A stretch of 64,000 nucleotides of DNA from Sphingobium sp. CECT 9361 (lineage in GTDB: Bacteria > Pseudomonadota > Alphaproteobacteria > Sphingomonadales > Sphingomonadaceae), in the NCBI RefSeq assembly GCF_918741285.1, contig NZ_CAKKNC010000014.1, forward strand, positions 58,005-122,004, written 5' to 3'. The notes beneath the pieces were generated by a model. The model was not told the DNA's origin. It saw only the letters and a list, made by a program, of their open reading frames with translations, and did no database searches. Positions 19,492-28,810 of this stretch are shown here, piece by piece. Each line of letters starts with the position of its first letter. Positions within the stretch are counted from its first letter, which is position 1. The translations under genes were made by a program, and so were the position numbers.

Positions 19492-20889
19492 TTACGCCTC
19501 TCGGCCATAACGCGATTGCAACATCGCGAATGCCGCGCGCAGTCCCAGAGCATCGCCACCCTTGGGACGCCCCGGCTTTGCAGAAGGGCGCCATGCGAAG
19601 GTGTCGAAATGCGCCCAGGCTATCGTATCGGCTACGAACTTCTGTAAAAAGAGCGCCGCCGTGATCGACCCGGCAAAGCCGCCTTCCCCCGCATTGTTGA
19701 CGTCTGCAATGTCGGATTTCAACATGTCGCCATAGGCGCCCCATAATGGCAAACGCCACAGCGGGTCGTCGGCATCGGTCCCCGCCTGGATCAGCGCTTG
19801 CGCCATTGGTTCGTCGTTGGAAAAAAGGGCCGGCAAGTCCGGACCCAATGCAACGCGCGCAGCGCCGGTGAGCGTTGCAAAGTCCAGTATCAACTCGGGG
19901 CTATCCTCGACCGCCTTCGTCAGTGCGTCGCCCAGCACCAGCCGCCCTTCGGCATCCGTATTGCCGATTTCGACGGTCAGCCCCTTGCGCGTCGCCAACA
20001 CATCACCCGGCCGAAACGCGTTGCCGCTGATGGCATTTTCCACGGCCGGGACAAGGACATGGAGATGTACGGGCAAACGGCTGGCCATAACCAGCTTCGC
20101 CAGCGCCAGAGCATGCGCCGCGCCGCCCATATCCTTCTTCATGATGCGCATCCCCGCGGATGGCTTGATGTCCAGACCGCCGCTGTCGAAACAGACGCCC
20201 TTGCCGACGATGGCGATTTTGGGGTGTTTGGGATCGCCCCATGTCAGTTCGATCAAGCGTGGCGCGAAGGCGCGGTCCGCTGCGCGCCCTACGGCATGGA
20301 TCATGGGATAGCCTGTTGCGAGTGCATCCCCCTGGGTCACGTCCATCCGCGCGCCATAAGCCGATGCGATGGCACCGGCGGCTTCCTCTAGATGCGGCGG
20401 TCCCATGTCGGCGGCGGGCGTGTTTACCATGTCGCGAACCATAGCGACGGCTTCGGCAAGAAGGATTGCCGGCTCGATCCGCCGTACATCGTCGGTCAAC
20501 AGGACACGCGCGCCTATTGGGGTGTCATCGCGGCGATATCGTTCGAAGCCATATTGCGCGGTCAGCCAACCCAGCATGGCCGGACCGGGACGGCGTTCGC
20601 TCAGTCGATATGTGCCAGCAGGCAAGACCTCGGCAAGTTTGGCAAGGCACCAGCTCGACAGGCTATCGACATTCGCCACGCCCGATACCACGGACCATTC
20701 GTCTGCCCGATCCCCAGGCAATATCGCATATTCATAGCCTTTGCCGCTAAACTTCTGCGCCGATACCGCGGTCCGGGCTCGTTCCGGCTGTGCTTTGAGC
20801 CATTCGGTAAAGCTGTTGCCGTCAACCAGTTGTATGGAACGCGCGGGCTGTCCGCTGTCGGCTTTGAGCAGTTCGCTAAAATCGGTCAT
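19492..20889 (-). CDS. Leucyl aminopeptidase family M17
   Basis: A 465-residue cytosolic aminopeptidase that removes N-terminal residues using two metal ions. The signature NTDAEGRLVL is present, with upstream metal ligands in GKGVCFDSGGLDIKPSAGMRIMKKDMGGAA. The N-terminal domain is shorter and more divergent than in E. coli PepA, as is usual for the second M17 paralogue in Alphaproteobacteria. The ATG at 20889 gives MTDFSELLKADSG; the longer reading upstream lacks family resemblance. It is divergent from the 64-residue gene at 21033. Confidence 0.93.
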   Translation of the reverse strand: MTDFSELLKADSGQPARSIQLVDGNSFTEWLKAQPERARTAVSAQKFSGKGYEYAILPGDRADEWSVVSGVANVDSLSSWCLAKLAEVLPAGTYRLSERRPGPAMLGWLTAQYGFERYRRDDTPIGARVLLTDDVRRIEPAILLAEAVAMVRDMVNTPAADMGPPHLEEAAGAIASAYGARMDVTQGDALATGYPMIHAVGRAADRAFAPRLIELTWGDPKHPKIAIVGKGVCFDSGGLDIKPSAGMRIMKKDMGGAAHALALAKLVMASRLPVHLHVLVPAVENAISGNAFRPGDVLATRKGLTVEIGNTDAEGRLVLGDALTKAVEDSPELILDFATLTGAARVALGPDLPALFSNDEPMAQALIQAGTDADDPLWRLPLWGAYGDMLKSDIADVNNAGEGGFAGSITAALFLQKFVADTIAWAHFDTFAWRPSAKPGRPKGGDALGLRAAFAMLQSRYGREA

Positions 20890-21032
20890 TGCACCGATGT
20901 AGGGCAAAGGTGGCAGGCACGAAAGGCAGCTTTTCGCCGCGTCCTGTGTCCTGTCCATCGCGAAGAACCATTGAAGCGACGGCGAATAGGCATATGATGC
21001 TGGGTAACAACCAAAAAAGCAGGAGAGTAAGG

Positions 21033-21227
21033 ATGTTTGCAGGAAACAAGAAAGATCATGCCGTTCGCGCCCGCGCTTATGCCCTGGCGGAGACCGGGCG
21101 CTTCACGATCGTGCGCGAAATCGAGCAGGCGCTGGTGGGCGAAGGCTGGCCAGATGCCAGCATCGTCTTGCAGGGCGAATATGTTCGGCAGGCAATCGCG
21201 GAACGGCTGGCCACTCACGCGCATTAA
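21033..21227 (+). CDS. Small conserved protein (64 aa)
   Basis: MFAGNKKDHAVRARAYALAE begins a 64-residue soluble protein that is Ala/Arg-rich and probably helical. AGGAGAG lies 9 bases before the ATG at 21033, a good ribosome site. It ends 7 bases before the next lipoprotein gene, so both are likely one transcript. The function is unknown. Confidence 0.7.
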   Translation: MFAGNKKDHAVRARAYALAETGRFTIVREIEQALVGEGWPDASIVLQGEYVRQAIAERLATHAH

Positions 21228-21234
21228 GTCCGCT

Positions 21235-22059
21235 ATGCCTAATCTCCTTATGTTGCGCGCTGCCATTCTTTCAACAGTCGCGTTGGGGGTTTGTGCCTGT
21301 ACGCCTTCAACCCCCGACCAGCCTGAACCGAAGAACGAAGAGACGGCATCCACGAGCACCATCGTGCCCCCAGCGCCCAAGGTGCCGATGGCCAAGGCGT
21401 TTGCAGTGGACGACAGTACTGACGTTCTCGAATTCAAGTACAGCTATCCGGCTGCGGCCGCGGGCGTCCCTGATATCGTCGCAAGCCTCACTGATGACAT
21501 GAAAACCAACAAGGCGTCTGCGCTCAAGGCGGCTAAGAGCGATCAGGCCAGCGCGAAGGAAAGCGGCTTTCCCTTCCATACGCATAGCTACCAAACGCAA
21601 TGGACCGCGAAAGCCGCAACTCCTAGGCTATTAGGGCTGCTTGCAGAGAGCTATTTCTATACCGGCGGTGCGCACGGCATGACAGGGTATAAGACCCTCT
21701 TGTGGGATAAGGTCGCAAAGCGCGAAGTCAGCATCGATGATATGACCATCTCGCGCAATGCGTTCGCGACTGTCATTACCCCCGCGTTCTGCAAGAGGCT
21801 CAATGATGCGCGGGCTGAGAAGCGTGGCGCCCCGGTTGTATCGGCCGACAGTGAATTCGATCGTTGCGTCGATCCGTTGAGACAGACGATTGTCCCCATT
21901 TCGAAAGATGGCAAGACTGTCGACCAGTTGCTGATCGTTATCGGGCCTTATGAAGCCGGCCCATATGCCGAGGGAAGCTACGAAATTGCGCTACCGGTCG
22001 ACAGAGCCTTGCTCTCGACGATCAAACCCGAGTGGCGCGACGCATTTGCCAAAGGATAG
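21235..22059 (+). CDS. Lipoprotein with DUF3298/DUF4163-like domain
   Basis: A 274-residue predicted lipoprotein with signal sequence MPNLLMLRAAILSTVALGVCAC; the lipidated Cys is probably residue 20 or 22. The mature part resembles the PdaC/RsiV-type domains: an early beta-rich stretch (VLEFKYSYPAAAAGVPDIVASL), then 'YFYTGGAHGMTGYKTLLWDKVAKREVSIDDM', the typical GGAHG block of DUF3298. Related proteins bind lysozyme or act near the envelope, but no specific role is inferred here. It is probably co-transcribed with the small gene before it. Confidence 0.82.
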   Translation: MPNLLMLRAAILSTVALGVCACTPSTPDQPEPKNEETASTSTIVPPAPKVPMAKAFAVDDSTDVLEFKYSYPAAAAGVPDIVASLTDDMKTNKASALKAAKSDQASAKESGFPFHTHSYQTQWTAKAATPRLLGLLAESYFYTGGAHGMTGYKTLLWDKVAKREVSIDDMTISRNAFATVITPAFCKRLNDARAEKRGAPVVSADSEFDRCVDPLRQTIVPISKDGKTVDQLLIVIGPYEAGPYAEGSYEIALPVDRALLSTIKPEWRDAFAKG

Positions 22060-22219
22060 TGACGAGTGTCGGTTCGATTACGCACGCCGATCCGAAGGCC
22101 TGTGACTATGGTTAATTCGTTGTTAGGAGTAATATTATAGCAGGTGCGCAGTCCCACCGGTGATGCCCAGATCAACTGCCTAAGTTTGTGTCTGGACAGA
22201 TCACGCAAATGCGCAGGCG

Positions 22220-23629
22220 ATGATGCATATGATTTCAGCAGCCCAGGCCCCGGCAATGCCGCTAGAGGTCAGCAACAGAATTCCCAAAATTCTGCACTTC
22301 ATATGGGTAGGCGATGACAGCAAGCGACCCGACAACTGCATAGCCACTTGGGAGCGACACCATCCAGACTGGACGATCAGGATCTGGGGAAATTGCGATC
22401 TGACCGAAAATGAATGGGTAAACGCGCCGCATATTAAAGAAATGTGGGGGCGAGAGCTTAATGGCGTTGCCGACATGATGCGCTGGGAAATCTTGTATAA
22501 TGAAGGCGGGGTCGTACTGGATGCCGATAGCATATGCGTCCGCGCGCTGGACGAAGACCTGCTGGATTGCCGTGCCTTTGCATGCTGGGAAAGTGAAATT
22601 GCCCGTCCTGGGTTAATCGCGGCAGGCTATTTCGGCGCAGAGGCGCAAAACCCGTTTGTTGGGCAGATCATTCTGGACATCCAGAACGAAGCATCCGTCG
22701 TAAATGACATGGCCTGGAAAACGGTCGGGCCCCAACGGCTTACGGACAGTTTCAGAAAATATGAATATCACGATCTGAAAATCTACCCGAGCCATTACTT
22801 TATACCGCAGCATTTCTCGGGTCTGAAATATAACGGCGACGGCCCGGTATATGCGCATCAATTGTGGGGAAGCACGCGCGCAGCTTATGATGAGATCAGT
22901 CTATTGAACTGCGATGAGGGCTTGCCCAATGTCGCGGAGCAGACAGACTATTCTATCCGGCCGGAAGCGGCGGTGGATTGTGATCGCAAGCCTGCAAACG
23001 ATCAATCCGACGATATGGCGGCACAGTCATCGCTCGAACAGCTTCATGAGCCCTATTTCGTGCAGCATGTGCAGGTGAGTACGGACATTGCGAATGTGAA
23101 CCGCCTCGATGTGCTGGCAACTATGTGCGCAGGCAAGCGCGTGTTGCATATCGGCTGCGCCGACTGGCCCATTACCGATCCCAAAGCATCGCTCCATCTG
23201 GCATTGGAACCCCATTGCCTCAAGCTTGACGGCTTCGATATTCATGCCGAAGCCCTTGAGGCTTTGGCACCCTATGTACGAGACAGCCTGTTCTCTGACA
23301 TGGCGGAGCTGACCGACGAGTATGATATCGTACTTGTGCCGGAAGTGATGGAGCATGTCCCGGATATTCAGGGGTTTCTTGCGCAGCTCGATACGCTAAA
23401 CGCGCCTTGCTATATCATATCGGTCCCGGACGCATATCAGTGCTTCAATCGTCACTTTGACTATATCGGAAGCACGCAGACCTTTGTCGAGGTTGTACAT
23501 CCCGATCATAACTGTTGGTATACGCCCTACACATTCTCCAACGTGATTGCGAAGTATACCGACTGGAAAATTGAACATATGTGGTTCTTCAACCGCATAT
23601 CGTTGCTGGCTCTGATCACCAAAAGCTGA
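22220..23629 (+). CDS. GT32-like glycosyltransferase fused to a methyltransferase-like domain
   Basis: A 469-residue two-domain protein. Residues 20-230 are an OCH1/GT32-type glycosyltransferase: IPKILHFIWVGDD, MMRWEILYNEGGVVLDADS (sugar-nucleotide DXD at 101-103) and a later HQLWGSTR. Residues 290-469 resemble a class I SAM-dependent methyltransferase: motif I 'RVLHIGCADWP' at about 307-317 and a later 'YDIVLVPEVMEHVPDIQGFL' like motif IV. The join is a polar linker around 240-285. By inference it transfers a sugar and methylates the same or a linked glycan. It ends 7 bases before a second glycosyltransferase gene, so they form an operon. Confidence 0.8.
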   Translation: MMHMISAAQAPAMPLEVSNRIPKILHFIWVGDDSKRPDNCIATWERHHPDWTIRIWGNCDLTENEWVNAPHIKEMWGRELNGVADMMRWEILYNEGGVVLDADSICVRALDEDLLDCRAFACWESEIARPGLIAAGYFGAEAQNPFVGQIILDIQNEASVVNDMAWKTVGPQRLTDSFRKYEYHDLKIYPSHYFIPQHFSGLKYNGDGPVYAHQLWGSTRAAYDEISLLNCDEGLPNVAEQTDYSIRPEAAVDCDRKPANDQSDDMAAQSSLEQLHEPYFVQHVQVSTDIANVNRLDVLATMCAGKRVLHIGCADWPITDPKASLHLALEPHCLKLDGFDIHAEALEALAPYVRDSLFSDMAELTDEYDIVLVPEVMEHVPDIQGFLAQLDTLNAPCYIISVPDAYQCFNRHFDYIGSTQTFVEVVHPDHNCWYTPYTFSNVIAKYTDWKIEHMWFFNRISLLALITKS

Positions 23630-23636
23630 TCGCACA

Positions 23637-24689
23637 ATGGCCAACATCACAACCGCTGCGCCGGGCCCACAACTGGCTGCAACCCTGATCGTTCGGAATG
23701 AGGCGCGCTGCATAGTCCGGTGCCTGGAGAGCGTGCGCCCATGGGTCGACCGAATAGTCGTCCTCGACACGGGTTCTACCGACGAGACGATGAATCTGGC
23801 AAAAAGCTGTGGCGCGGACGTGCATCGTATCGAATGGCCGGACGATTTCTCCATTGCTCGAAACCATGTCCTGGATATCGCCGATGCAGACTGGAATCTC
23901 GTCATCGACGCCGATGAGTGGATCGTGACGGGGGGCGATAAGCTGCGCGAATGGTGCGCAGGCAATCCCCAATTGGGCGCAGTCTGCATCCACAGTCAGT
24001 TTGAAATGCCGGGGGGTGGCAACAGCGACGTGGCACCGTCGAGTAGTCGTAGCTGGATAACACGCTTGTTACCTCGCGGAGCGCGCTTTCAGGGGCGCAT
24101 ACATGAACAAGTGCAATCGCCCCTTCCGCGCAGGCGGCTGGAGTTGCATTTGGAACATGACGGCTATCTGACTGCACAGATGGCTAACAAGCAGGAGCGC
24201 AATCGTGAACTCCTTCTGCTTGACCTCAAGGAAAACCCGGACGACCCCTACACCCTGTATCAATTGGGCAAAGAGGCGGAAATTCGCGACGATTTTTTGC
24301 AGGCCAGTAACTACTATACCCGGTCGATGACCCGGACACCGCAAGATGCCAACTGGCGGCATGAATTAATCATCAGGGCCCTGCATTGTTTAGGCAAAAG
24401 CGGGAAAGTCGATCAAGCGCTTGATATCGCCGACGCGCAGATGCCTCTGTGGCAGGAGTCTCCGGATTTTTTCTTCGTGTTCGGCAATCTCGCGCTGGAA
24501 AAGGCAATGAACGACCTCGATCGGGCAATGGATCATTGGCTGCCTCTTTCGCAGTGGTCGTGGCAGCGATGCCTGGACATCGGCGAGCGTCCCGATCTGG
24601 AAGGCAGCGTCCACGGACGAGGCAGCTTTCTTGCGCAGCATAATCTTGACCTCTTCAATTCGCAGATGGGGCTGGCTGCAGAAGGCTGA
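23637..24689 (+). CDS. GT2 glycosyltransferase with TPR-like C-terminus
   Basis: A 350-residue protein. The N-terminal GT-A domain shows ATLIVRNEARCIVRCLESVRPW, VLDTGSTDET and DADWNLVIDADEWI (the DXD region). The C-terminal half has helical TPR-like units: 'DPYTLYQLGKEAEIRDDFLQASNYYTRSM' and 'LGKSGKVDQALDIADAQMPL'. This matches the TPR-linked GT2 proteins that glycosylate peptides or cell-surface glycans. It follows the GT32-methyltransferase gene by only 7 bases, implying a shared substrate. The acceptor is unknown. Confidence 0.88.
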   Translation: MANITTAAPGPQLAATLIVRNEARCIVRCLESVRPWVDRIVVLDTGSTDETMNLAKSCGADVHRIEWPDDFSIARNHVLDIADADWNLVIDADEWIVTGGDKLREWCAGNPQLGAVCIHSQFEMPGGGNSDVAPSSSRSWITRLLPRGARFQGRIHEQVQSPLPRRRLELHLEHDGYLTAQMANKQERNRELLLLDLKENPDDPYTLYQLGKEAEIRDDFLQASNYYTRSMTRTPQDANWRHELIIRALHCLGKSGKVDQALDIADAQMPLWQESPDFFFVFGNLALEKAMNDLDRAMDHWLPLSQWSWQRCLDIGERPDLEGSVHGRGSFLAQHNLDLFNSQMGLAAEG

Positions 24690-24770
24690 CAAAAGCCGCG
24701 ACGTCTTTCCGCGTCAGGCGAAGGGCCGTACGCTGTGCCTTTACGTCACGACGGCGCCATGAGTGTTTCG

Positions 24771-26561
24771 TCAAAACAGCCGGTAGCGCAGAACCAGTAG
24801 CGCCGAGAGCGTAACGATCATTAGCGCGACAAGGGGTAGCCCCGTTCGCGTATAGTCTCCGAACTTGTAATCGCCCGCCGACATAATCAGCATGTTGGTT
24901 TGATAAGCGACCGGCGTGGCGTAACAAAGGTTGCACCCGAACAGGACGGCAAGAACAAGCGGTTCGACGGGAATGCCGAGTTGCTGACCGAGGGTAAAAG
25001 CGATTGGCGTCCCGACGGCTGCCGCGGTCGTGTTCGAGGCAAAATTGGTCAACACGGTCACAAATAGCATCACGGCTGCCAAGACGCCTGCTGCCGGGAG
25101 ATATTGTAACCCGATTGCCAGCAATCCGCTGAGCCATGCCGCAGCCCCGCTTTCCAACACCACACGCCCAATCGCAATGCTGGCGGCGACCAGTACGATC
25201 ACCTTCGCAGACAAAGCGCGGCCAATACGGTCAAAGCGCACGCACCCCGTAACCAGCATCGCGATTGCTCCGCCTAGCGCCGAGATGGCAATCGGCACGA
25301 TGCCGACACTCGCCGGGATCACGGCAGCCGCCATGATGGCCAGCGCCAGCGGCGCCTTGGTGGTCCGCGGCAATTCCTTCGCGCCGTCGAGGACCAGCAT
25401 GTTTTCAGCCAGCGACATGCGCTGAATGTTCGCCAGCGTGCCGACGACTAACAGTATGTCGCCTTCTGCAAATGCAGTATCTCGACTATTCTCGACGGCA
25501 GTCTGGGGGAGCCACGAGCGACGCGCGCGGTGCACACCCAATATCGCCACATTGTAGAGTTCTGCTACGTTTGCCGAAGTTGCATTCTTGCCTACAAGGC
25601 CGGTGTCCTTGGGTATCGAAAGTTCGATGACTGTCAGGTCTTCACCCGTCGCCGCGTAGCCGTTGCGAAGACGGTCCATGAGCCAGGCCGGTGCTGCTGT
25701 CGCGCCCAGAACCCGCATCGTTTCTTCCAACGCCGCATGTGTGGCCGTCACCATAATCCGCCCGTCACCGCCCACGGTGCCGATTATTTCAACATCGGGA
25801 GGCAGCAGCGCGTTCAACTCATCACGGGAGAGGCCGCGCGCAACCGAATTGTTGCCCAGCCGAAGCAAGGCAGTGAAACGGCGGGGATCATGACCTGCCT
25901 CCACCGAATTGTCGGGCAATAAACGTGGCATGACCAACCAGATAAACGGCAATGCGATCAGCGCCGCCATCAAGACAATTGGCGTAAAGTGGAATACCGT
26001 CATCGGCGGCAGCCCCATGTCGCTTGCAATGGAAACGACGAGCAAATTGGTCGATGTGCCGATAGTGGTGGACATGCCACCGATGAGGACCGCGCTGTTT
26101 ACAGGGATAAGCGTTCGCGAGGCCGGCATTCCGCCATTGGCCGCAATCGCCGCCATAATCGGGAGCATCAACACCAACACCGGTGTATCGTTGACCATCA
26201 TGCTCATGCCGAACGCAAGCATAAGTGTAACGAGCAAACCGACCTGCTGATTGAAACGCCAGACCCGTGTTAGCAGCCGTGCCACCGGTTCAAGCGCTCC
26301 GGTTGTTACCAGTCCCCGACCCAGCACCATCAGCGCGCAGATCGTGACCAGCGCATAGTGACCGAATCCTTCGAATGCGAGTTTCAGCCCATCGGTTGGC
26401 ACGTGGCCGGGCAGCGGGAAAGAATACAGCCCCAGGGCGATAGCGCTGATCGTGAGCAGCGAGATGATCTCGACCCGCGCGCGGCCCGACACGAAGCCAT
26501 AGAACATTGCCCCGGTCAGCAGGATTGCACCGATAGCATGAGGGGATGGCGCTGCTATCAT
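24771..26561 (-). CDS. SLC13-family permease with TrkA-C domains
   Basis: A 596-residue inner-membrane transporter with hydrophobic helices at both ends and a soluble central part (about residues 200-375). That part resembles two TrkA-C/RCK-C regulatory domains (DLTVIELSIPKDTGLVGKNATSANVAELYNVAILGVHR). The transport core shows MMVNDTPVLVLMLPIM near residue 110 and FASNTTAAAVGTPIAFTL near 510, the paired asparagine-containing re-entrant loops of the SLC13/DASS fold. Likely substrates are sulfate or di-/tricarboxylates with Na+ or H+; it cannot be narrowed further. The start overlaps the DUF389 stop by 4 bases. Confidence 0.9.
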   Translation of the reverse strand: MIAAPSPHAIGAILLTGAMFYGFVSGRARVEIISLLTISAIALGLYSFPLPGHVPTDGLKLAFEGFGHYALVTICALMVLGRGLVTTGALEPVARLLTRVWRFNQQVGLLVTLMLAFGMSMMVNDTPVLVLMLPIMAAIAANGGMPASRTLIPVNSAVLIGGMSTTIGTSTNLLVVSIASDMGLPPMTVFHFTPIVLMAALIALPFIWLVMPRLLPDNSVEAGHDPRRFTALLRLGNNSVARGLSRDELNALLPPDVEIIGTVGGDGRIMVTATHAALEETMRVLGATAAPAWLMDRLRNGYAATGEDLTVIELSIPKDTGLVGKNATSANVAELYNVAILGVHRARRSWLPQTAVENSRDTAFAEGDILLVVGTLANIQRMSLAENMLVLDGAKELPRTTKAPLALAIMAAAVIPASVGIVPIAISALGGAIAMLVTGCVRFDRIGRALSAKVIVLVAASIAIGRVVLESGAAAWLSGLLAIGLQYLPAAGVLAAVMLFVTVLTNFASNTTAAAVGTPIAFTLGQQLGIPVEPLVLAVLFGCNLCYATPVAYQTNMLIMSAGDYKFGDYTRTGLPLVALMIVTLSALLVLRYRLF

Positions 26562-28120
26562 AATGGGTTACCTGTCGATATCGTCAGAACGAAGCGCTGG
26601 CCAGCGGGAGCTGCAGGGGCCGAATCGACTTCTTCGGCGGCCAGGATTGCGGCGATCGCTCGCCCCCGGCGTTCCGCTAGACCGGGTTGAGCAGAAGCGG
26701 GGCCACGGGGCAGGCCGGGCACCGCCAGTGCTGGCGCATTCCAGCGCTTGGCCGCCCAAGCGGAAGTCAGCACCGCAGCACGACCGGCAGCATCGAGAGT
26801 ATCGACGTTATCGGCAAATGTGATTTCGGGAAGCGGGCCTTGGGGCGGGATAATTGCAACGTCCCACCCATCCGCCTCTGCGGCGGCGCGTTGCTCCAAT
26901 ATCCGATACGTTGCTACGGTGGCCCCGGGCAAGGCAAGAGCGGCTGCAGTCGCGCGATGATGGTCGCGATCAATAACGATATCGTCCGGTGCAACGCCTG
27001 TAATGAGCGCAACCATGCGCGCCAGCGCCGTCGCCCGCTGTGCTTCCGCTTTCGATTGTTCTCCTGCCTGACGCATCTCCTCGCGCTGGGCATCGATTGC
27101 ACCGGCGCCTGCATCGAGCATGACCTGATCGACATCCAGCCTGACGGGGCGGCCCAGCATTTTCTCGATCGAGGGCTGAAGCGCTGCGCCTTTCTGTGTT
27201 CGCCCGCGTGGCGCGATGACGACCGATCTAATCTCAATGGGGGTACGGTCGAAATCGATTTCTAACTGGGTCACTCGTGCGTCCGAACCATATCGGTCGT
27301 TCAGCAGCGAACGGACCTGCGACACCGCCAAGGCCTCTCGCGCAATCCTGCCGAGCGATAGCGCCAGCGGCACTGCCATCGCAACGAATACCAGCAACAG
27401 CACGATGGTCTGCGCCCAGGTTTGCCGACTGGATAGATGGTGCCCAAATCCGTAATAACGAGCCATTACTGTGGCCGAAAGCGCAATGGTGATGAAGTTC
27501 GTGACGAACAGCGCAAAGGCGCCGCCCAGTACCGGCAAGTTCCACGTGGCGAGGCCGTAGCCCACAACGGCAAGCGGGGGCATCAGTGCGGTCGCGATGG
27601 CAACGCCGACAATTGTCTCACCTCGACCGCGGATAACGGCAAAGCTACCGGCCAACGCTGCGAACAGCGCGACTGCGAGATCGAACAGGTTGGGCCGCGT
27701 TCGCGCCACGATTTCAGACGTCGGAGCCTGAAGCGGCGATAATGTGACGATCAGTGCGGTAAATGCGACGGCGGCGACCGTGCCGATAATCAACGCTTTC
27801 AACGATCTACGCATTTCCGCGAAATCGAATAGCGCCAAGCTGAAGCCGAATCCCAAGATAGGGCTCATCAAGGGAGAAATCAGCATCGCGCCGATGACCA
27901 CCGCTGGCGATGATAGCAACAAGCCAAGCACCGCAATGCCGGCCGACATCATCGTCATGAAAGCATAGCGTGGCGACCAGCCGCTTTCGTCGATAATTCT
28001 TGCGACTACGGTTTCGTGATCGACCGGTGCCACAACCTTTCGGCGCCACCAGCGATAAATCGTCAGGCGATCCAATCTGTCCCGAACCGTGTCGCGCTCC
28101 ACATCGGATGCCCCTGTCAT
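26558..28120 (-). CDS. DUF389 (TIGR00341-like) membrane protein with extra C-terminal domain
   Basis: A 520-residue protein. Residues 30-300 hold about six or seven membrane segments in the DUF389 pattern (SAGIAVLGLLLSSPAVVIGAMLISPLMSPILGFGFSLALFD and ATALMPPLAVVGYG). From residue 310 it continues with a soluble domain: 'LNDRYGSDARVTQLEIDFDRTPIEIRSVVIAPRG', then a helical stretch and a C-terminal OmpA-like ring with 'LAERRGRAIAAIL'. The function of DUF389 proteins is unknown. GAGGAAT sits before the ATG at 28120, which excludes the longer reading. It is coupled to the downstream permease gene. Confidence 0.85.
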   Translation of the reverse strand: MTGASDVERDTVRDRLDRLTIYRWWRRKVVAPVDHETVVARIIDESGWSPRYAFMTMMSAGIAVLGLLLSSPAVVIGAMLISPLMSPILGFGFSLALFDFAEMRRSLKALIIGTVAAVAFTALIVTLSPLQAPTSEIVARTRPNLFDLAVALFAALAGSFAVIRGRGETIVGVAIATALMPPLAVVGYGLATWNLPVLGGAFALFVTNFITIALSATVMARYYGFGHHLSSRQTWAQTIVLLLVFVAMAVPLALSLGRIAREALAVSQVRSLLNDRYGSDARVTQLEIDFDRTPIEIRSVVIAPRGRTQKGAALQPSIEKMLGRPVRLDVDQVMLDAGAGAIDAQREEMRQAGEQSKAEAQRATALARMVALITGVAPDDIVIDRDHHRATAAALALPGATVATYRILEQRAAAEADGWDVAIIPPQGPLPEITFADNVDTLDAAGRAAVLTSAWAAKRWNAPALAVPGLPRGPASAQPGLAERRGRAIAAILAAEEVDSAPAAPAGQRFVLTISTGNPL

Positions 28121-28537
28121 CAATTCCTCGTCACCAAACCTACAACAACGTCCACCTGATAGGAGGGCTGGGCGGTGGTGTCTGCCCCGTGACGAGCGAT
28201 AGCACGATTTTTGCGGTATTAGAGTTGCTTGGCCCGACGCGGCTCGGTTTCGCAAGGTGGCGGGGCGCTCATTCGACACGACTTTGATCCTCGATTCAGC
28301 CCGCTTGAAAGTGTCATAGGGTGCACGCTGAGTTGGGGCTTGCGTCGATCGATAGGCTCAGCTTTCAGCAACAGGATTTTCGCAATCGCGAAGGGCGGGC
28401 TTGCCATTGAAGGGAAAACTGGAGTAAGACAGCAACGGAAATAAGAAATATTGTTTATTTTCATGGGTTTATACTTTTGACGGCTTGCCGGACCCACCAT
28501 TATCCGATCGGGCACCCACCAGGGCCGATCGTCACGT
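28121..28537. other. Intergenic region before tRNA-Pro
   Basis: About 417 bases with no supported gene. The first part is the leader of the leftward DUF389 gene; it holds a G-rich stretch (28160-28190) that could fold, but I match it to no known riboswitch. An AT-rich patch at 28440-28480 just before the tRNA could hold its promoter. Confidence 0.4.
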
Positions 28538-28614
<77 letters not shown>

Positions 28615-28776
28615 ACTTTTCGGTCCAAATCGACCAACAAAGTCTCAAAGCGTCTGAAAAAAATACTCTGTTTTCAACGCATTGCTTGGTATAAAATCGT
28701 CTCACACAGGATCCATTCTTGTCGAGCCGTTCCATGCGTTTTGTTGGTAAAAAAGTGGGTTATGTTGACAAACTTC

Positions 28777-28795
28777 GAATCCGGAACACGGATTC
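28777..28795. promoter_or_regulatory. Inverted repeat and -35-like box before integrase
   Basis: GAATCC (28777-28782) and GGATTC (28790-28795) form a perfect 6-bp inverted repeat with a 7-base spacer. It begins 7 bases after a TTGACA at 28765-28770. A protein bound here would cover the integrase promoter or leader, so it may be an operator for the integrase or for the AlpA-like protein. Confidence 0.4.
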
Positions 28796-28810
28796 AAGGT
28801 GTTCAACCCG

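Noticed and set aside
28121..28240. Possible riboswitch in the leader of the DUF389 gene
   Set aside because: G-rich and foldable, but it matches none of the riboswitch cores I can recall; too weak to list.
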